Assembly: GCA_016748015.1 (NCBI GenBank)
Contig: JAAOMT010000571.1
Location: 62,001 to 126,000, forward strand
Length of the DNA: 64,000 nt
Source of the DNA: Geosiphon pyriformis
Lineage: Eukaryota > Glomeromycota > Glomeromycetes > Archaeosporales > Geosiphonaceae
Reading direction: 5' to 3'
Shown piece by piece: positions 1 to 24,339 of the stretch. The notes below the pieces were generated by a model. It worked only from the letters and a program-made list of their open reading frames with translations. It searched no databases and was not told the DNA's origin. Position numbers and translations under genes: made by a program. Within the stretch, counting starts at the first letter, position 1, and every line of letters starts with the position of its first letter.

Positions 1-72
1 GGTAAGGTGGTGGAATGTGGTACAGGATCGTTTACGCTGATTAATCCGTTGGAAAATCGAAAAAGATATTAG
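1..72 (+). CDS. Possible 3' end of an unidentified gene
   Basis: Frame 1 is open from the window edge and ends at TAG (70-72), giving 23 codons ending in NRKRY. The local composition (gaat, ggtac, CG dinucleotides) is much less AT-rich than the spacer that starts right after the stop, which is how coding exons look elsewhere in this window. The piece is too short to assign a family. It could equally be a chance open frame at the edge of the window. The upstream sequence would decide. Confidence 0.35.
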   Translation, partial: GKVVECGTGSFTLINPLENRKRY

Positions 73-1232
73 AAACATTTACTGTTAGAAATAATCTTCT
101 AATTTTAGTTTACTAAACTCTTGTCCAAAAACACAAAGCTGTGATACTCCTTTTTCTTTTATTGAAAGTAATAATGTTATTGTAATAAATAAAGGTATTA
201 ATGTTGTTTTGAACAAAATAATTTAAACCTTAATTTAAAATATTAAATTGTTTATGTTTAATACTGGTTTTTTTTTAAAATAAACAACATATTAATGAAT
301 TTTAACTTAATTAAAAAAATATATTAAATAGAATTATAAACTACATAAAAACAAAGTTAAAAATAAATTTAAAAAACCACAATAAATTTTGTAATCTTTA
401 TTATAATAAAAAAGTAATTTTACAAGTTCAATTTTTAAATTTTTTAATTAAATTTTAATTTTGGGTAGTTATAATTAACTTTAAAAATTTAAAAATTCTC
501 TTATATTAACAATAAAATTAAGTACATATTTTATAAACAACATTAATAGTTAAATTATATTGTTTACAGTTAAATTAAGATTAATTGCTATAATTAAAAT
601 TGATATTTAAAAAAAAAAACAAAGCCTTATTTTCGATTTAAAAATATTATTAGTTAAAGTTTTTTTTTAAATTACTAGAAAATTATTATTGCTATAACAT
701 TAATATTAGTAATTATTTTTGGTTTGTTTTATTTTTTGGTTATTTAAAATATAATAATAATAATTAATGCAAAAATTATTAAAAAAAACAAAAACTTTAA
801 CACAAACTTTAAATTAAAAATTTTTAAGATTTTTATTAATAATAATAATAACAAAGCTAAAATTAATTTTAATGTTTTTTTGAAAGAAACTTTAATTGAA
901 AATAAATTATTAATCAAACAAAGCTGTTTTTAAAATTGAAAATTTTTTTAATTGTTGTTATCTTAATTATATTAATAAAAATATGAGTTTTTAGTTGTAA
1001 ATATTTATTATATAAATTAAAATATTATTATTTTATTTTAAACTTTAAATTATTCCAAGTTTATTAAGTTTTTAATTATTTTTAAAAAGTTTTACTTAAA
1101 AAAATATTTTTTAGTTTACTTACTATATTATACAATTAAAAATATGGGTTTAAGATTAAATATCTTGATAAATTCGGATTTAATACATTTTTTTATTTTG
1201 TAAGTTATTATAAATATATATTTTTATAACTA

Positions 1233-1269
<37 letters not shown>

Positions 1270-2640
1270 GAATATAAATTAAATTTATTCTGATTTTAAT
1301 AATAAGTGTAGTCAAGCAAAAGAACTTTTTTTTAAACATGTTAATAATTCAAGTTATTGTTTAAAAAAGTTCTTGTTAGCTACTTTCTGACAATAATAAT
1401 TAGCTATTTTCTGTTTTATTAATTGCAATGCACCTGATTTTTAATTATTATTATTATTATTATTATTTTTAATTACAATACAGAAAATTTACATTTTATT
1501 TTGGAAAAAAGTTTCAAAAGAGCATTTCCAGGTAGGTTAACACCCAATATTAGCAGCATTATTATTTAAAAATGATTCCAAAATCATTATAATAAATAAT
1601 CTCCAATTCAAATTAGAATAGACAGTCTCGTTTATTATTATTAACATAAATAAAGCTCCAAAGATTTTGTAAGTATATGCCATTATTTGGGGATTGATTG
1701 ATTTGGTTAATTTAATAAATTTTAATAAATTTTTTTTACGGAAAAATCAAAGATAAGGTGAAAAATTTATTTTTTTTCACAAAACTCCAGTTAATTACTA
1801 TTCAAATAATTGTACTAGAGAAGAAAATGAAAGAATTAATACTGCTGTTACTTTCAAGATCTTTAATGATTGATAATAAATTTTTTATACAACCAAAATT
1901 AATTTTGGACTTTGATTTTGAGTTTGTATATATTATTTAATAATTTAAATTACTAAAAAAACACAAAAAAGAAAAGAAAAAGATTATAGAATTTATTTGA
2001 ATAAAACAATTTATCCGAAGAAAACAAACTTTCCTGATGGCAAGTGACAACAAATTATTATTCGTTTATTAATCATTAGATTAAATATTTTTATGATACA
2101 AATTTCGGATAAACTTATTCTATGTTATCCAGTTTTAAAAGATATCTAATGATTTTAAAATGATCTTAATCTAACTATTTATCTGTATTTTATAATCCTT
2201 GCTATCGAGTAATATTAGATCTCACACTATGGGAATCATTTATTTAATTGTAAAGAAATCAGTTCAAAAAGAATTTTTAAATTTGATCAATTCGCATCCT
2301 AAGTTTATTTTGACAATATTTGGATGTTGACCAGTCTAAGAATCTTCATATGAAAATTCAATCTATTTAAATATTAAATAATTAAATGTAATTTTATTTA
2401 TAATGTTGTTTTTTTAAACCTATTAATTTTAATTTTTCACGTACCAAATTCTAACATGAAACTATTTGTCGGAAGATGAATTAAAATTTACATGATGTGA
2501 CAAATTCTAATATTTTAAAAAGATAAACGATAGGTTACAATTATATTGATTTTACGTAAAAAGATTTTATAGGGATGAGATTCAACACAAGATGAAAGAA
2601 ATGCGGTTAGTAACCCATTTCAAAGAAAATTTGGATATGT
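73..2640. other. AT-rich spacer, no gene seen
   Basis: The composition is roughly four-fifths A+T, with homopolymer runs, a pure AAT trinucleotide tract at about 1235-1268 and a TTA tract near 1446-1468. The only open frames are short, AT-biased and without recognisable domains. Some parts (for example 2040-2640) are slightly less AT-rich and could belong to the transcribed 3' flank of a neighbouring gene, but I see no supported exon. Confidence 0.6.
1235..1268. repeat. (AAT)n microsatellite
   Basis: Uninterrupted AAT units (about 11) lie inside the AT-rich spacer. It is a simple sequence repeat with no evident function. Confidence 0.85.
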
Positions 2641-2674
2641 TGGGATTTTTTGAAATATTATTTGGGAAATTATG

Positions 2675-2819
2675 TTAAGGATTAACATTAGAAACAGTAT
2701 CATTCGGATCGTCCATAGCAGAAATATGTTGATAAGATGAAACTTTTGATTCTTGGTGATTCTTCAAACAAAAGAATGAAATTTTGTATCTGATAAGCCA
2801 AGGAAGAGGTTGACTTTTT
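2675..2819 (-). other. Possible extra terminal exon beyond the neurofibromin stop
   Basis: Read on the minus strand, this stretch is open for about 48 codons up to TAA at 2675-2677. It encodes a Ser/Asn/Asp-rich tail ending in NDTVSNVNP, with local composition richer in GC than its flanks. It lies 180 bases beyond the stop of the neurofibromin-like gene. It could be an alternative last exon of that gene, reached by a donor just before its VQKM end; a separate small gene; or chance. No clear homology was recognised. A transcript read spanning 3000 to 2820 would be decisive. Confidence 0.2.
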
Positions 2820-2999
2820 TTGGTTGGAGGCAGATAGGTAAATTTATTTTTTAATATCTTATATATATATACATATACTTTATTTCCAAGTTTATTAATT
2901 GAAACTTTTACGAAATGGGCATGGTACGATGATGTTATCTACTTTTTTGGCTTAATAATCAAAATGATAACTAGAATAAATTATTAGAAACCGAAAGTA

Positions 3000-14915
<11,916 letters not shown>

Positions 14916-15514
14916 CTCTCAAATTTTTATTTTATTGTTGAAGAGTTTTTAATAGTTTGGAGGATTTCTAAATTTATAGTTTTTTTTATTTGTTGCAAGA
15001 TCAAAAACGCACCAAATCGCGCGTGCTCACACGCATATGCATACACACGGTGGTGCTCAAGTATTATTGTTTAAGGAAAGAGGATTTTTATTATTATTAC
15101 TGAGAGTATCTTTATTTTGCCCTCAAAAATTTAGCAACGTGAAAAGGAACGTGTGTTTTGGTTTGGTAGATGCAAAGATTTAAAGGAGAAATTTGAAGGA
15201 AATCTAGTAATTTACCTAAGGAAAGTATGATCAGATGAAGTAGTTTTGAATTAAGACAGTGGTTTTAAGGAAGTGTGCTACGATCCTGTATACTCCTTAT
15301 TATTATTGTTGTTGAGAAATTTAATATTTGATGTATTACGACACTCTTCCATTTCTGAGAGATGATCATCATGACCAATCAAGAAGAGAAGCAAAATAAT
15401 TATTCATTTATTTAAAAAAATTAATATATATATATATATATATAAAATAACTAAATTGTTTAAATTTAAAAAATTAAGCATAAAATAATTTTCCAAATAT
15501 ATTTTAAAAATTAA

Positions 15515-15589
<75 letters not shown>

Positions 15590-16151
15590 TTTAAATACAA
15601 AAATTATTTTTTTACAATAAAATTTAATTAAAAAAAATTTCTTAAATATTAAATTAATAAAACAATATCAAAAATAAAAGTTGTAAATATTTTATTCTTT
15701 GTTTCAAATATAATCATAAAAATATAAAAAAAAAGCATTTTTTAATTTAATTTACTTTTTATTTATTCATTTTATATATATTTTTTTAAATATTTTAATA
15801 ATGGTTGTTTTATAATTTTGTAATAATTAAATTATTAATATAAAATTTTATAAAAAAGATTTTTTTTTAATAATAATAAATTTATAATCAATTATAATAA
15901 AATATTATTATTTATTATATTTTATATATAATATAAAATTATATAATTAAAATTAATTGCAATTAAATAATGAATAATTAAAATATTGTTTAATAAAAAG
16001 TTTCTAATTTTCATTTTATATATATTAAAATTGAGAGCCTCAAATATTGGTCTATTTATTTATTTATTTATTTATTTTGAGATTAATAAATTCACAGAAT
16101 AAAATTAAAACATTATATCCTAAAAAAATTTTCTTTTTCCAATACAATTTA
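14916..16151. other. Divergent spacer between the RasGAP gene and the tRNA/ACC side
   Basis: It begins with the 5' flank and leader of the minus-strand RasGAP gene (to about 15.4 kb, moderate GC). It then becomes extremely AT-rich, with a TA tract at 15423-15443, a long AAT tract at 15515-15589 and TTTA units at 16049-16077. No coding exon is supported here. The RasGAP promoter must lie here, but no single TATA element stands out from the background. Confidence 0.6.
15515..15589. repeat. (AAT)n microsatellite
   Basis: About 25 AAT units lie in the divergent spacer. The tract is non-coding and likely variable in length. Confidence 0.92.
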
Positions 16152-16222
16152 GCCGTTGTAGTATAGTGGCAGTACATTGCGTTGTGGCCGCACTGACCCT
16201 GGTTCGATTCCAGGCAACGGCA
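16152..16222 (+). tRNA. tRNA-His (anticodon GUG)
   Basis: A cloverleaf can be drawn by eye. The acceptor stem GCCGTTG (16152-16158) pairs with CAACGGC (16215-16221), with discriminator A at 16222. The anticodon stem TGCG/CGCA encloses the loop TTGTGGC with anticodon GTG, and the T arm carries the B-box GGTTCGATTCC. There is no intron and no encoded CCA, as expected for a nuclear gene. The extra 5' G typical of mature tRNA-His is added enzymatically and is not expected in the gene. A short T run at about 16259-16264 could end Pol III transcription. Confidence 0.95.
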
Positions 16223-16536
16223 CGTGAATATTGATCTCATCCTATTATGGATAAAAAGTTTTTTCAATAATTGAGTGTGGGTACTGTCCATAATTTTTGG
16301 GGTTTGTTATATCAGATATGTATACCATAATCTGTGATCATCATATAAATATGAGTCAAACATTTTGATGTAATTTCCAGCTCATACCGGAAATATTGAC
16401 ATTTTCTCACCCCCATGTGAAACTTGCATATGTCCCCATCTGTAATGTACGTAACGCGGTTTAATAAATTTCTCCATCGGTTATCCGAGATGATCAAATT
16501 TTTGGGTTCTTGGGGCAAACAACTTCGGTCTTTTGA

Positions 16537-16570
16537 TTTTGAAAAGTGATACTAGATACACTTTTCAAAA
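16537..16570. promoter_or_regulatory. Perfect 12-bp inverted repeat upstream of the ACC gene
   Basis: TTTTGAAAAGTG (16537-16548) and its exact reverse complement CACTTTTCAAAA (16559-16570) are separated by the 10-base spacer ATACTAGATA. The repeat lies ~160 bases before the ACC start codon and just upstream of a TATAAA. It could be a dimeric transcription factor site or a hairpin. The placement suggests control of the ACC gene, but this is inference. Confidence 0.5.
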
Positions 16571-16591
16571 ACGCAAACAATATTTTCCACA

Positions 16592-16597
16592 TATAAA
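16592..16597 (+). promoter_or_regulatory. Candidate TATA box of the ACC gene
   Basis: TATAAA lies 132 bases before the ACC start codon, in a locally less AT-rich stretch and just after the inverted repeat. In an AT-rich genome such a match is weak evidence on its own. If it is used, transcription would start near 16620. Confidence 0.35.
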
Positions 16598-16606
16598 CAG
16601 CTCAAC

Positions 16607-16732
16607 ATGAGTGTCTTTTATAATAATTCACTTTGTGCTCAGGGAATTTGTTTCCTTCAAAGAAGTTGGACGACAGAGGAAAACATTTTCATTCGCCAAA
16701 CACCTAAATTTGAAGAAAGCTCGTCGTCATGA
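16607..16732 (+). other. Upstream open frame overlapping the ACC start (ATGA)
   Basis: An ATG at 16607 opens a 41-codon frame that ends at TGA 16730-16732. That stop overlaps the ACC start codon 16729-16731 as ATGA, in a different frame. If the mRNA starts upstream of 16607, this would be a uORF able to control ACC translation through reinitiation. If transcription starts ~25-30 bases after the TATAAA at 16592, the uORF start would be excluded. No homology was recognised in the peptide. Confidence 0.3.
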
Positions 16733-19700
16733 CTGAAATAATTGAACAATTTATTGGTAAGCTGGTGAAAATTGTGATTCTTTCTGTGAATTCCTATGTC
16801 TTTGAAAATTTTTTAAAAGAACCAAATTAAGACCATGTTACATTAGCATTTTCCCAGTAAAAATTGTCCCATTGGTGAAATCCAAAATCCTAACCTTTAA
16901 AAACATATCTCAATTCTAGGCCTAAATAACATTCAGGATGCACCACGGGGTCCTGTTCGTGATTTCGTGGAAAATCACAATGGACACACTGTCATTACAA
17001 AGATTTTGATTGCCAATAATGGTATTGCGGCAGTAAAAGAAATACGATCCGTTCGAAAATGGGCTTATGAAACATTTGGCGATGAACACGTCATTCAATT
17101 CACAGTCATGGCCACGCCAGAGGACTTGAAGATTAATGCAGAATATATTCGAATGGCTGATCAGTACATTGAAGTCCCAGGAGGCTCAAACAATAATAAT
17201 TATGCAAATGTGGCTTTAATTGTGGACATAGCAGAGAGAACAGGAGTAGATGCTGTTTGGGCAGGATGGCAAGTTGAAATATCAAATCCAAATATAATTA
17301 AAAAACTCTATCTATATATATAAATACGAATTTTTAATACTCATTGAAAACTTTAACAGGGGTCACGCATCAGAAAATCCTCGATTGCCCGATTCACTTT
17401 CGCTCAGTAAAAATAAAATTGTATTTATCGGCCCACCCGGATCATCCATGAGATCATTGGGTGATAAGATTTCATCGACCATTGTGGCACAATCAGCCAA
17501 TATACCTACCATGGATTGGAGTGGTAGTGGTTTAACTCATACTGAAAAAAACAAGCACGGACATGTGATGGTCCCTGATCATATTTACGAAAAAGCTTGC
17601 ATTAAAAGTCCTGAAGATGGTCTTGAAAAAGCAAAATCAATTGGTTTTCCGGTAATGATCAAAGCATCCGAAGGAGGTGGCGGCAAAGGCATACGTAAAG
17701 TAGAATCACCAGATAATTTCGAGCAAGCTTTCAATCAGGTATTAGGGGAAGTACCTGGATCACCTATATTTATCATGAAATTAGCGGGAAATTCTCGTCA
17801 TCTTGAGGTGCAAGTTTTAGCCGATCAATATGGAAATGCCATATCATTATTTGGTCGTGATTGCTCTGTGCAGAGACGACATCAAAAAATCATTGAAGAA
17901 GCACCCGTTACTATCGCCGGGGCAGAAACATTCGAGGCAATGGAAAAAGCAGCTGTTCGGCTCGCCAAAATGGTTGGCTATGTCAGTGCTGGCACAGTTG
18001 AATATTTGTACAATCAGGATAGAGATTTCTTTTGTTTTCTTGAATTAAATCCTCGATTACAAGTTGAGCATCCCACCACTGAAATGGTGTCCGGAGTGAA
18101 TCTACCTGCGGCCCAGTTACAAATCGCAATGGGTATACCACTTCATCGTATACGCGATATTCGTGTTCTTTACGGCGTCGAACCGAATGGTACATCAGAG
18201 ATTGATTTCAGTTTCTCAAATCCTCAATCTCTCCAAACACAACGGAAACCTGCTCCAAAAGGTCACGTAATTGCTGTTCGTATCACGGCTGAGAATCCTG
18301 ATGCAGGTTTCAAACCTAGTAGTGGGATGGTGCATGAATTAAATTTTCGTAGTAGTACCAATGTGTGGGGCTATTTTTCGGTGAATTCAGCTGGGGGTCT
18401 ACATGAATTTGCTGATTCCCAATTTGGCCATATATTTGCATATGGCGAGAATCGACAACAAGCACGTAAAAATATGGTGATTGCTTTAAAAGAACTTTCT
18501 ATCAGAGGTGATTTTCGAACTACGGTGGAATATCTCATTAAATTACTTGAAACGCAAGCTTTCGAGGAGAACACTTTTACCACTGGTTGGTTAGATATGC
18601 TTATTTCTGATGATAATTTAACGGCAGAACGACCTGAAAAAATGTTGGCAGTCATATGTGGAGCCGTCACAAAAGCTTACACATTATCTTCCGAAATTCA
18701 CAATGAATATCGGCGATTTTTAGAAAAAGGACAAATTCCCAATAAAAATATCCTAAGAACAGTGTTTACAATTGATTTCATACACGATGGAGTTCGTTTT
18801 AAATTTACTGCCACCCAATCAGGACCGCATTCTTTTACCTTATATTTAAATGGTTCTAAAACTCAAGTTTCGGTGCGACCACTTTCTGATGGTGGCTTAT
18901 TAGTCTTGTTAGATGGCAAAAGTCATACCTGTTATTTTCGTGAAGAAGTTCAAGGTACTAGAATGATGATTGATAGCAAGACATGTCTTTTGGAACAAGA
19001 AAATGATCCTACACAATTAAGATCTCCTTCACCTGGTAAACTTGTACGCTTCCTGGTTGAATCAGGCGATCATGTGAATCAAGGACAGGGATACGCAGAA
19101 ATTGAGGTGAGTGAGACTTGAAAGCTTATCAACTTCTTTTATTCCAAAGTTAATCAATATATCCCTGGATACATCGTTATCAGGTGATGAAAATGTATAT
19201 GCCTCTCATCGCAAGTCAAGATGGCATTGTACAATTCATTAAGCAGCCAAATGCTACCCTTGAAGCTGGTGACATAATTGGGATTCTAACTCTAGATGAT
19301 CCCACTCGTGTTCGTCATGCACAACCTTATGAGGGACAATTGCCACCAATGAACCCCCCTGTTCTCCTTGGAGATAAACCTCATCAAAGATTCCGGGAAG
19401 TTATTCATATTTTTGAGTGTATTCTCAATGGATATGATAATCAAGCTTTACTACAGAGTAACATGAAAGAATTAATGGAACTTTTGAGAAATCCACAGCT
19501 TCCGTATTTGGAATTTGATGCAGCCTTATCTAATTTATCTGGTCGAATTCCAACGAAATTGGATTCGTCTCTTCATCGTATCACTCGTGAATCACAAGAA
19601 AAAAATCTAGAATTTCCCTCCCAAAAGTTAAAAGATCTGATTAACGATTATGCACGTGATTTTGTTAATTCCGTTGACGTCATTAACTTCACAAATACAG

Positions 19701-22700
19701 TCAATCCATTGATGGAAGTTGTGGATCGTTATATTCTCGGCCTGAAATATCATGAATGGTCAGAGATTTGTCATTTTCTCAACATGTATCACGAGGTAGA
19801 AGTCTTATTCACAAAGTCTAAAAAGCGTGAAGAGGACGTGGTTCTTTCTCTTCGGGAAAAATATAAGGATAATGTTGATAAAGTCATTTCGATCGTTTTA
19901 TCGCATTCGAAAATTGGAGCAAAAAACAATTTGATCCTTCATTTGCTTGATCAAGTTAAACCAGCGACCGTTTCACAGGCTCTCGATAAGTTTTTCTCGC
20001 CAGTTTTAAAAAAATTGACTGAACTTGATGGACGTTCTACATCCAAAATCGCTTTGAAGGCTCGTGAGTTGCTCATTCATTGTCATCTACCCTCCTATGA
20101 AGAAAGAATGTCACAAATGGAACAAATATTGAAGGCAGCAGTCATTGAAAGTCATTATGGGGATGATGGATATGATTATCGCCCTCCGAGTTATGATTCA
20201 CTCAAGGAATTGATTGACACTAAATTTGCGGTATTCGATGTTCTTCCGAACTTTTTTTATCATCAAGATAATTGGATACGATTAGCTGCTTTGGAAGTAT
20301 ATGCACGTCGAGCTTATCGAGCTTATCAAATCTTGAACGTGGAATATTATACAGATCATGTCCCTTTCATGGTTTCATGGAATTTCACTCTTCATGCTAC
20401 TTCACCCATGACTCCCACTACTAATCAGAGTTTCAGTATGAGGAGAGTTGGATCTATATCAGATATGAATTATATGATATCACGCGCAGAATCGGAACCA
20501 GTTCGAGTTGGCGCCATGATGTCATGCACATCCCCGGAAGAAATTGAGGCAAATTTACCCAGAATATTGGCAATTTTTCCAAAACTGAAAAAACCTAAAA
20601 CCAATGATTCTTCCTTAAACGAAGATATTGATAATCATATATTAAGTATCGCTTTGCAATTAACCGAAGATTCAATGAATGACGAGGAATTGAAGCAAAA
20701 ACTTCAGCCTCTTATTCAAGCACATTCTTGGGAATTTCGTGAACTAGGAATTCGTCGTCTCACCGTGCTTTTATTCCGAAAAGGGCTTTACCCAGGATAT
20801 TTTACTTTCCGAGAAGTGGGAGGTTTCGCCGAAGATCAAACAATTCGTCATATTGAACCTGCGATGGCTTATCAGCTTGAATTGGGGAGATTATCTAATT
20901 TCGATATTAAACCATGTTTCATTTCCAATCGACAAATTCACGTATATTATGCCGTGGGCAAAGAAAACACGTCGGATTGTCGTTTCTTCATTCGAGCATT
21001 GGTTCGTCCTGGTCGTTTACGTAATAGTGTTCGTACTGCGGACTATTTAATTTCGGAATCCGATAGACTTTTGAACGATATTTTAGATTCATTAGAAATT
21101 GTGAGCTCGGAGCATAAAAATTCCGATTGTAACCATTTATTCATCAATTTCATTCCAAACTTCGTATTGGAATATCAAGAAGTAGAAGATGCGTTACAAG
21201 GTTTTATCGATAGACATGGTAAAAGACTCTGGAGACTCCGTGTGACTGGAGCCGAGGTACGATTCAAAGTTGAAGATCCGAAACGTGGAGGATATTATCC
21301 TTTACGTGTGATCATCAACAATGTATCCGGTTTCGTTCTTAAAGTTGAATCGTATCAAGAAGTGAAAACTGAACGTGACACCTGGATTTTAAAATCTATG
21401 GGACCACCTGGGTCGATGCATTTGCAACCGATTAATACGCCTTATGCTATCAAAGAATGGCTTCAGCCTCGTCGATACAAGGCTCATTTAATGGGTACTA
21501 CTTATGTGTATGATTTTCCAGAGCTATTTCGACAAGCTTTGCTCAGCCAATGGAATCTTGTTGCGCAAGATATTTCAATTCCGAGCAATCTACTGGAAGC
21601 TAAAGAATTAGTTTTAGACGATAAAGATGAGCTACAAGAAGTTGAACGCAGCGCTGGCACTAATAGTTGTGGTATGGTGGCCTGGGTATTTACTTTATTC
21701 ACCCCAGAGTATCCAAAAGGTCGGAAGATGATTGTTATTGCGAATGACATTACCTATCAAATTGGCTCCTTTGGACCCGCTGAGGATCAATTCTTTTTCA
21801 AAGCCTCAGAGATGGCCAGAGAATTAGGAATTCCTCGAATTTATCTCTCGGCTAATTCTGGTGCTAGAATTGGTCTAGCTGATGAAATTATTAATCATTT
21901 CAATGTTGCTTGGAATGACAAAGAAGATCCTACTAGAGGGGTTAAATATTTATACCTGGATTCTGCCACATATAAACAATTAAATCAGAATGGAAAGGAA
22001 TCTTTGATCGCAGAAGAAATTGAGGATGATGGTGAAAATCGATATAAAGTAACCGATATTATCGGATTTCAGGATGGATTGGGCGTTGAATGTTTAATGG
22101 GCTCAGGGTTAATAGCGGGAGCAACCTCTCGAGCTTATGAAGATATTTTTACCATCACCTTAGTCACATGTCGATCAGTTGGTATCGGGGCATACCTTGT
22201 ACGATTAGGGCAACGTACAATCCAAAATGAGGGGCAACCAATTATTTTGACAGGAGCACCAGCTCTTAATAAAGTTTTAGGACGGGAAGTGTACACTTCT
22301 AATCTTCAACTTGGTGGAACGCAAATTATGTTCAAGAATGGAGTATCCCATCTTACAGCACAAAATGATTTGGAAGGGATTAGCAAGATCGTTCAATGGC
22401 TTTCCTATGTTCCTGCCAAGCGTGGGGTACCGGTGCCAATCACCATTAGCTCCGATAATTGGGATCGTGAAATTGATTATGTTCCACCAAAAAATCCATA
22501 CGATCCGAGATGGTTCCTCGCTGGAAAATATGAAATTGAAGGAAATAACGATAGCTGGTTAAGCGGCTTCTTTGATCGTAATTCATTTGTAGAAACATTG
22601 AGTGGATGGGCTAAGACTGTGGTATGTATAAATTAAATTTTTGGGACAAAAACTGAATATTCAAAGGAGATTTTATTTTAATCATTCGAATTAATACAAA

Positions 22701-23874
22701 TTATTTTAAGGTTGTTGGTCGAGCACGTCTTGGTGGAATCCCTATGGGTGTAATCGCCGTAGAAACTCGTAGCCTGGAACATCTTGTGCCAGCTGATCCA
22801 GCGAATACAGACTCAAGGGAACAAATGTTCACGGAAGCGGGACAAGTTTGGTACCCCAATTCTGCTTATAAAACCGCTCAAGCAATAAATGATTTCAATA
22901 AAGGGGAAGAACTACCATTAATAATTTTTGCAAACTGGCGCGGATTCTCTGGCGGACAACGTGACATGTATAACGAAATCCTCAAATACGGGGCATATAT
23001 TGTTGATGCTTTGGCGAATTATAAGCGGCCTGTATTTGTTTACATTATTCCTAACGGAGAACTTCGAGGTGGAGCTTGGGTTGTAATCGATCCAGCGATC
23101 AACAAAACTTATATGGAAATGTATGCTGATACGAAATCGAGAGCAGGCGTTTTAGAACCGGAAGGAATAGTAGAAATCAAATTCCGTCGACCGCAATTGC
23201 TTGCCACAATGGAAAGACTTGACCCAACTTATCGTTTATTGAAAAAATCGATTGATGTTCCAAATCTTTCGGAGATTGAGCTTCAAGATATAAAGACACG
23301 TTTAGATGCGCGTGAGCGTGAACTTTTACCTGTTTATTCGCAAATTGCGCTCCAATTTGCCGAACTACATGACACTCCAGGAAGAATGAAAGTTAAAGGT
23401 GCCGTAAGAAAGGTCTTAGAGTGGAAACAAAGTCGTCGATTCTTTTATTGGCGTGTTCAAAGACGTTTACACGAAGAGTACATGCTCAAAAAATTAGCTG
23501 ATGCCAACCCACTACTTACCAGGGAACAAACGCGACAACATATGATTAATTGGTTCCACACCGATGTTGATGCGAACACGGATTGGGAAGAAGCTGATAG
23601 GGATGTTGTGGGTTGGTTCGAGAATATGATTGGTATAGCGAACAATAGTACGACCTCATCATCATTGCTAAAATCGCGTATTAATAAATTAAGAGACGAC
23701 GCGATCGCACTTCGTGTCATCGAATTAACTAGAATCAATCAAACAGCGGTTTCAGAAGGCTTGGCCAAAGCCTTACTCGAAGATATGAACTTGGAGGAAA
23801 GAAAAACTTTTCTACGGAAATTGGCTGGAATGGTCAATTCGAAAGCTAAACAAGAAATTGAGAATTCAAATTAG
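16729..23874 (+). CDS. ACC1: Acetyl-CoA carboxylase (multifunctional eukaryotic type)
   Basis: Carboxylates acetyl-CoA to malonyl-CoA, the committed step of cytosolic fatty acid synthesis. Exons: 16729-16756, 16920-17268, 17360-19106, 19184-22621, 22711-23874. Phases agree, giving 2,241 aa (the yeast enzyme is 2,233). The biotin carboxylase is at ~35-560, with the ATP-grasp loop EGGGGKG (~230-236) and the [11 protein letters not shown] block. The biotin carrier motif EVMKM has Lys ~711 and is split by an intron. The long central domain carries RRVGSISDM with Ser ~1132, which fits the Snf1/AMPK consensus and aligns with the inhibitory site of the yeast enzyme. The carboxyltransferase N and C halves (~1490-2200) include GARIGLADE and the [11 protein letters not shown] region. 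Intron 17269-17359 begins GC (GCAAGT) rather than GT. The start is the first in-frame ATG; the next exon starts in phase at 16920. All catalytic motifs look intact. Confidence 0.98.
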
Positions 23875-24339
23875 AACTTTAAATCATAATCATTGTAAAT
23901 TGTGAATTTTAGATTTACGAACTTGGCAAATCAACAATTATAAATGGCAACATAATAATACTAGTAATATTAACAAAAAAAAAGTTAATTTAGTTTTGAT
24001 TTTAAATTAAATAATGATAAGAAATAATTAAATAACAATACATGTTAATATATTATTTGTTTTGCTTTATAATTGGTAATAATTAATCAGAATTAACAAT
24101 ATAATCAAATATTAATCTAAGTTTAACAAAGTGTAGCCCAATGACATGAAATTCAAATAGCCATGACTTATGCATTTTTTTACATGTGATTAGCCATTCA
24201 ACCCAGTTAAGGCTAAATTAAGTTGAATCTACAAAAGCAAATTTATCCAAAAAAATAATTTTTTGCATAATTGCAATCAAATTATTATTATTAAGAACCA
24301 AACCACCCAATTATACAACTATTTTATTAAAAGCTTAAA
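23875..24339. other. 3' flank of the ACC gene, AT-rich
   Basis: This holds the 3' untranslated region and spacer after the ACC stop. No exon is seen. Homopolymeric A runs and AATAAT-type sequences are frequent, so a polyadenylation signal cannot be chosen by eye. Homology to the old gypsy copy becomes unclear in this stretch. Confidence 0.5.

Noticed and set aside
1758-1940. 60-codon plus-strand open frame
   Set aside because: It lies in AT-rich spacer, is dominated by Leu/Ile/Phe/Lys, and shows no domain or compositional change at its ends.
16560-16660. Mitochondrial targeting extension of ACC from the upstream ATG
   Set aside because: The upstream frame is out of phase with ACC and stops at 16732; no in-frame join with plausible splice sites was seen.
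17983-18670. Antisense open frames within the ACC gene
   Set aside because: They are shadows of a long conserved coding exon; the sense strand carries all catalytic motifs.
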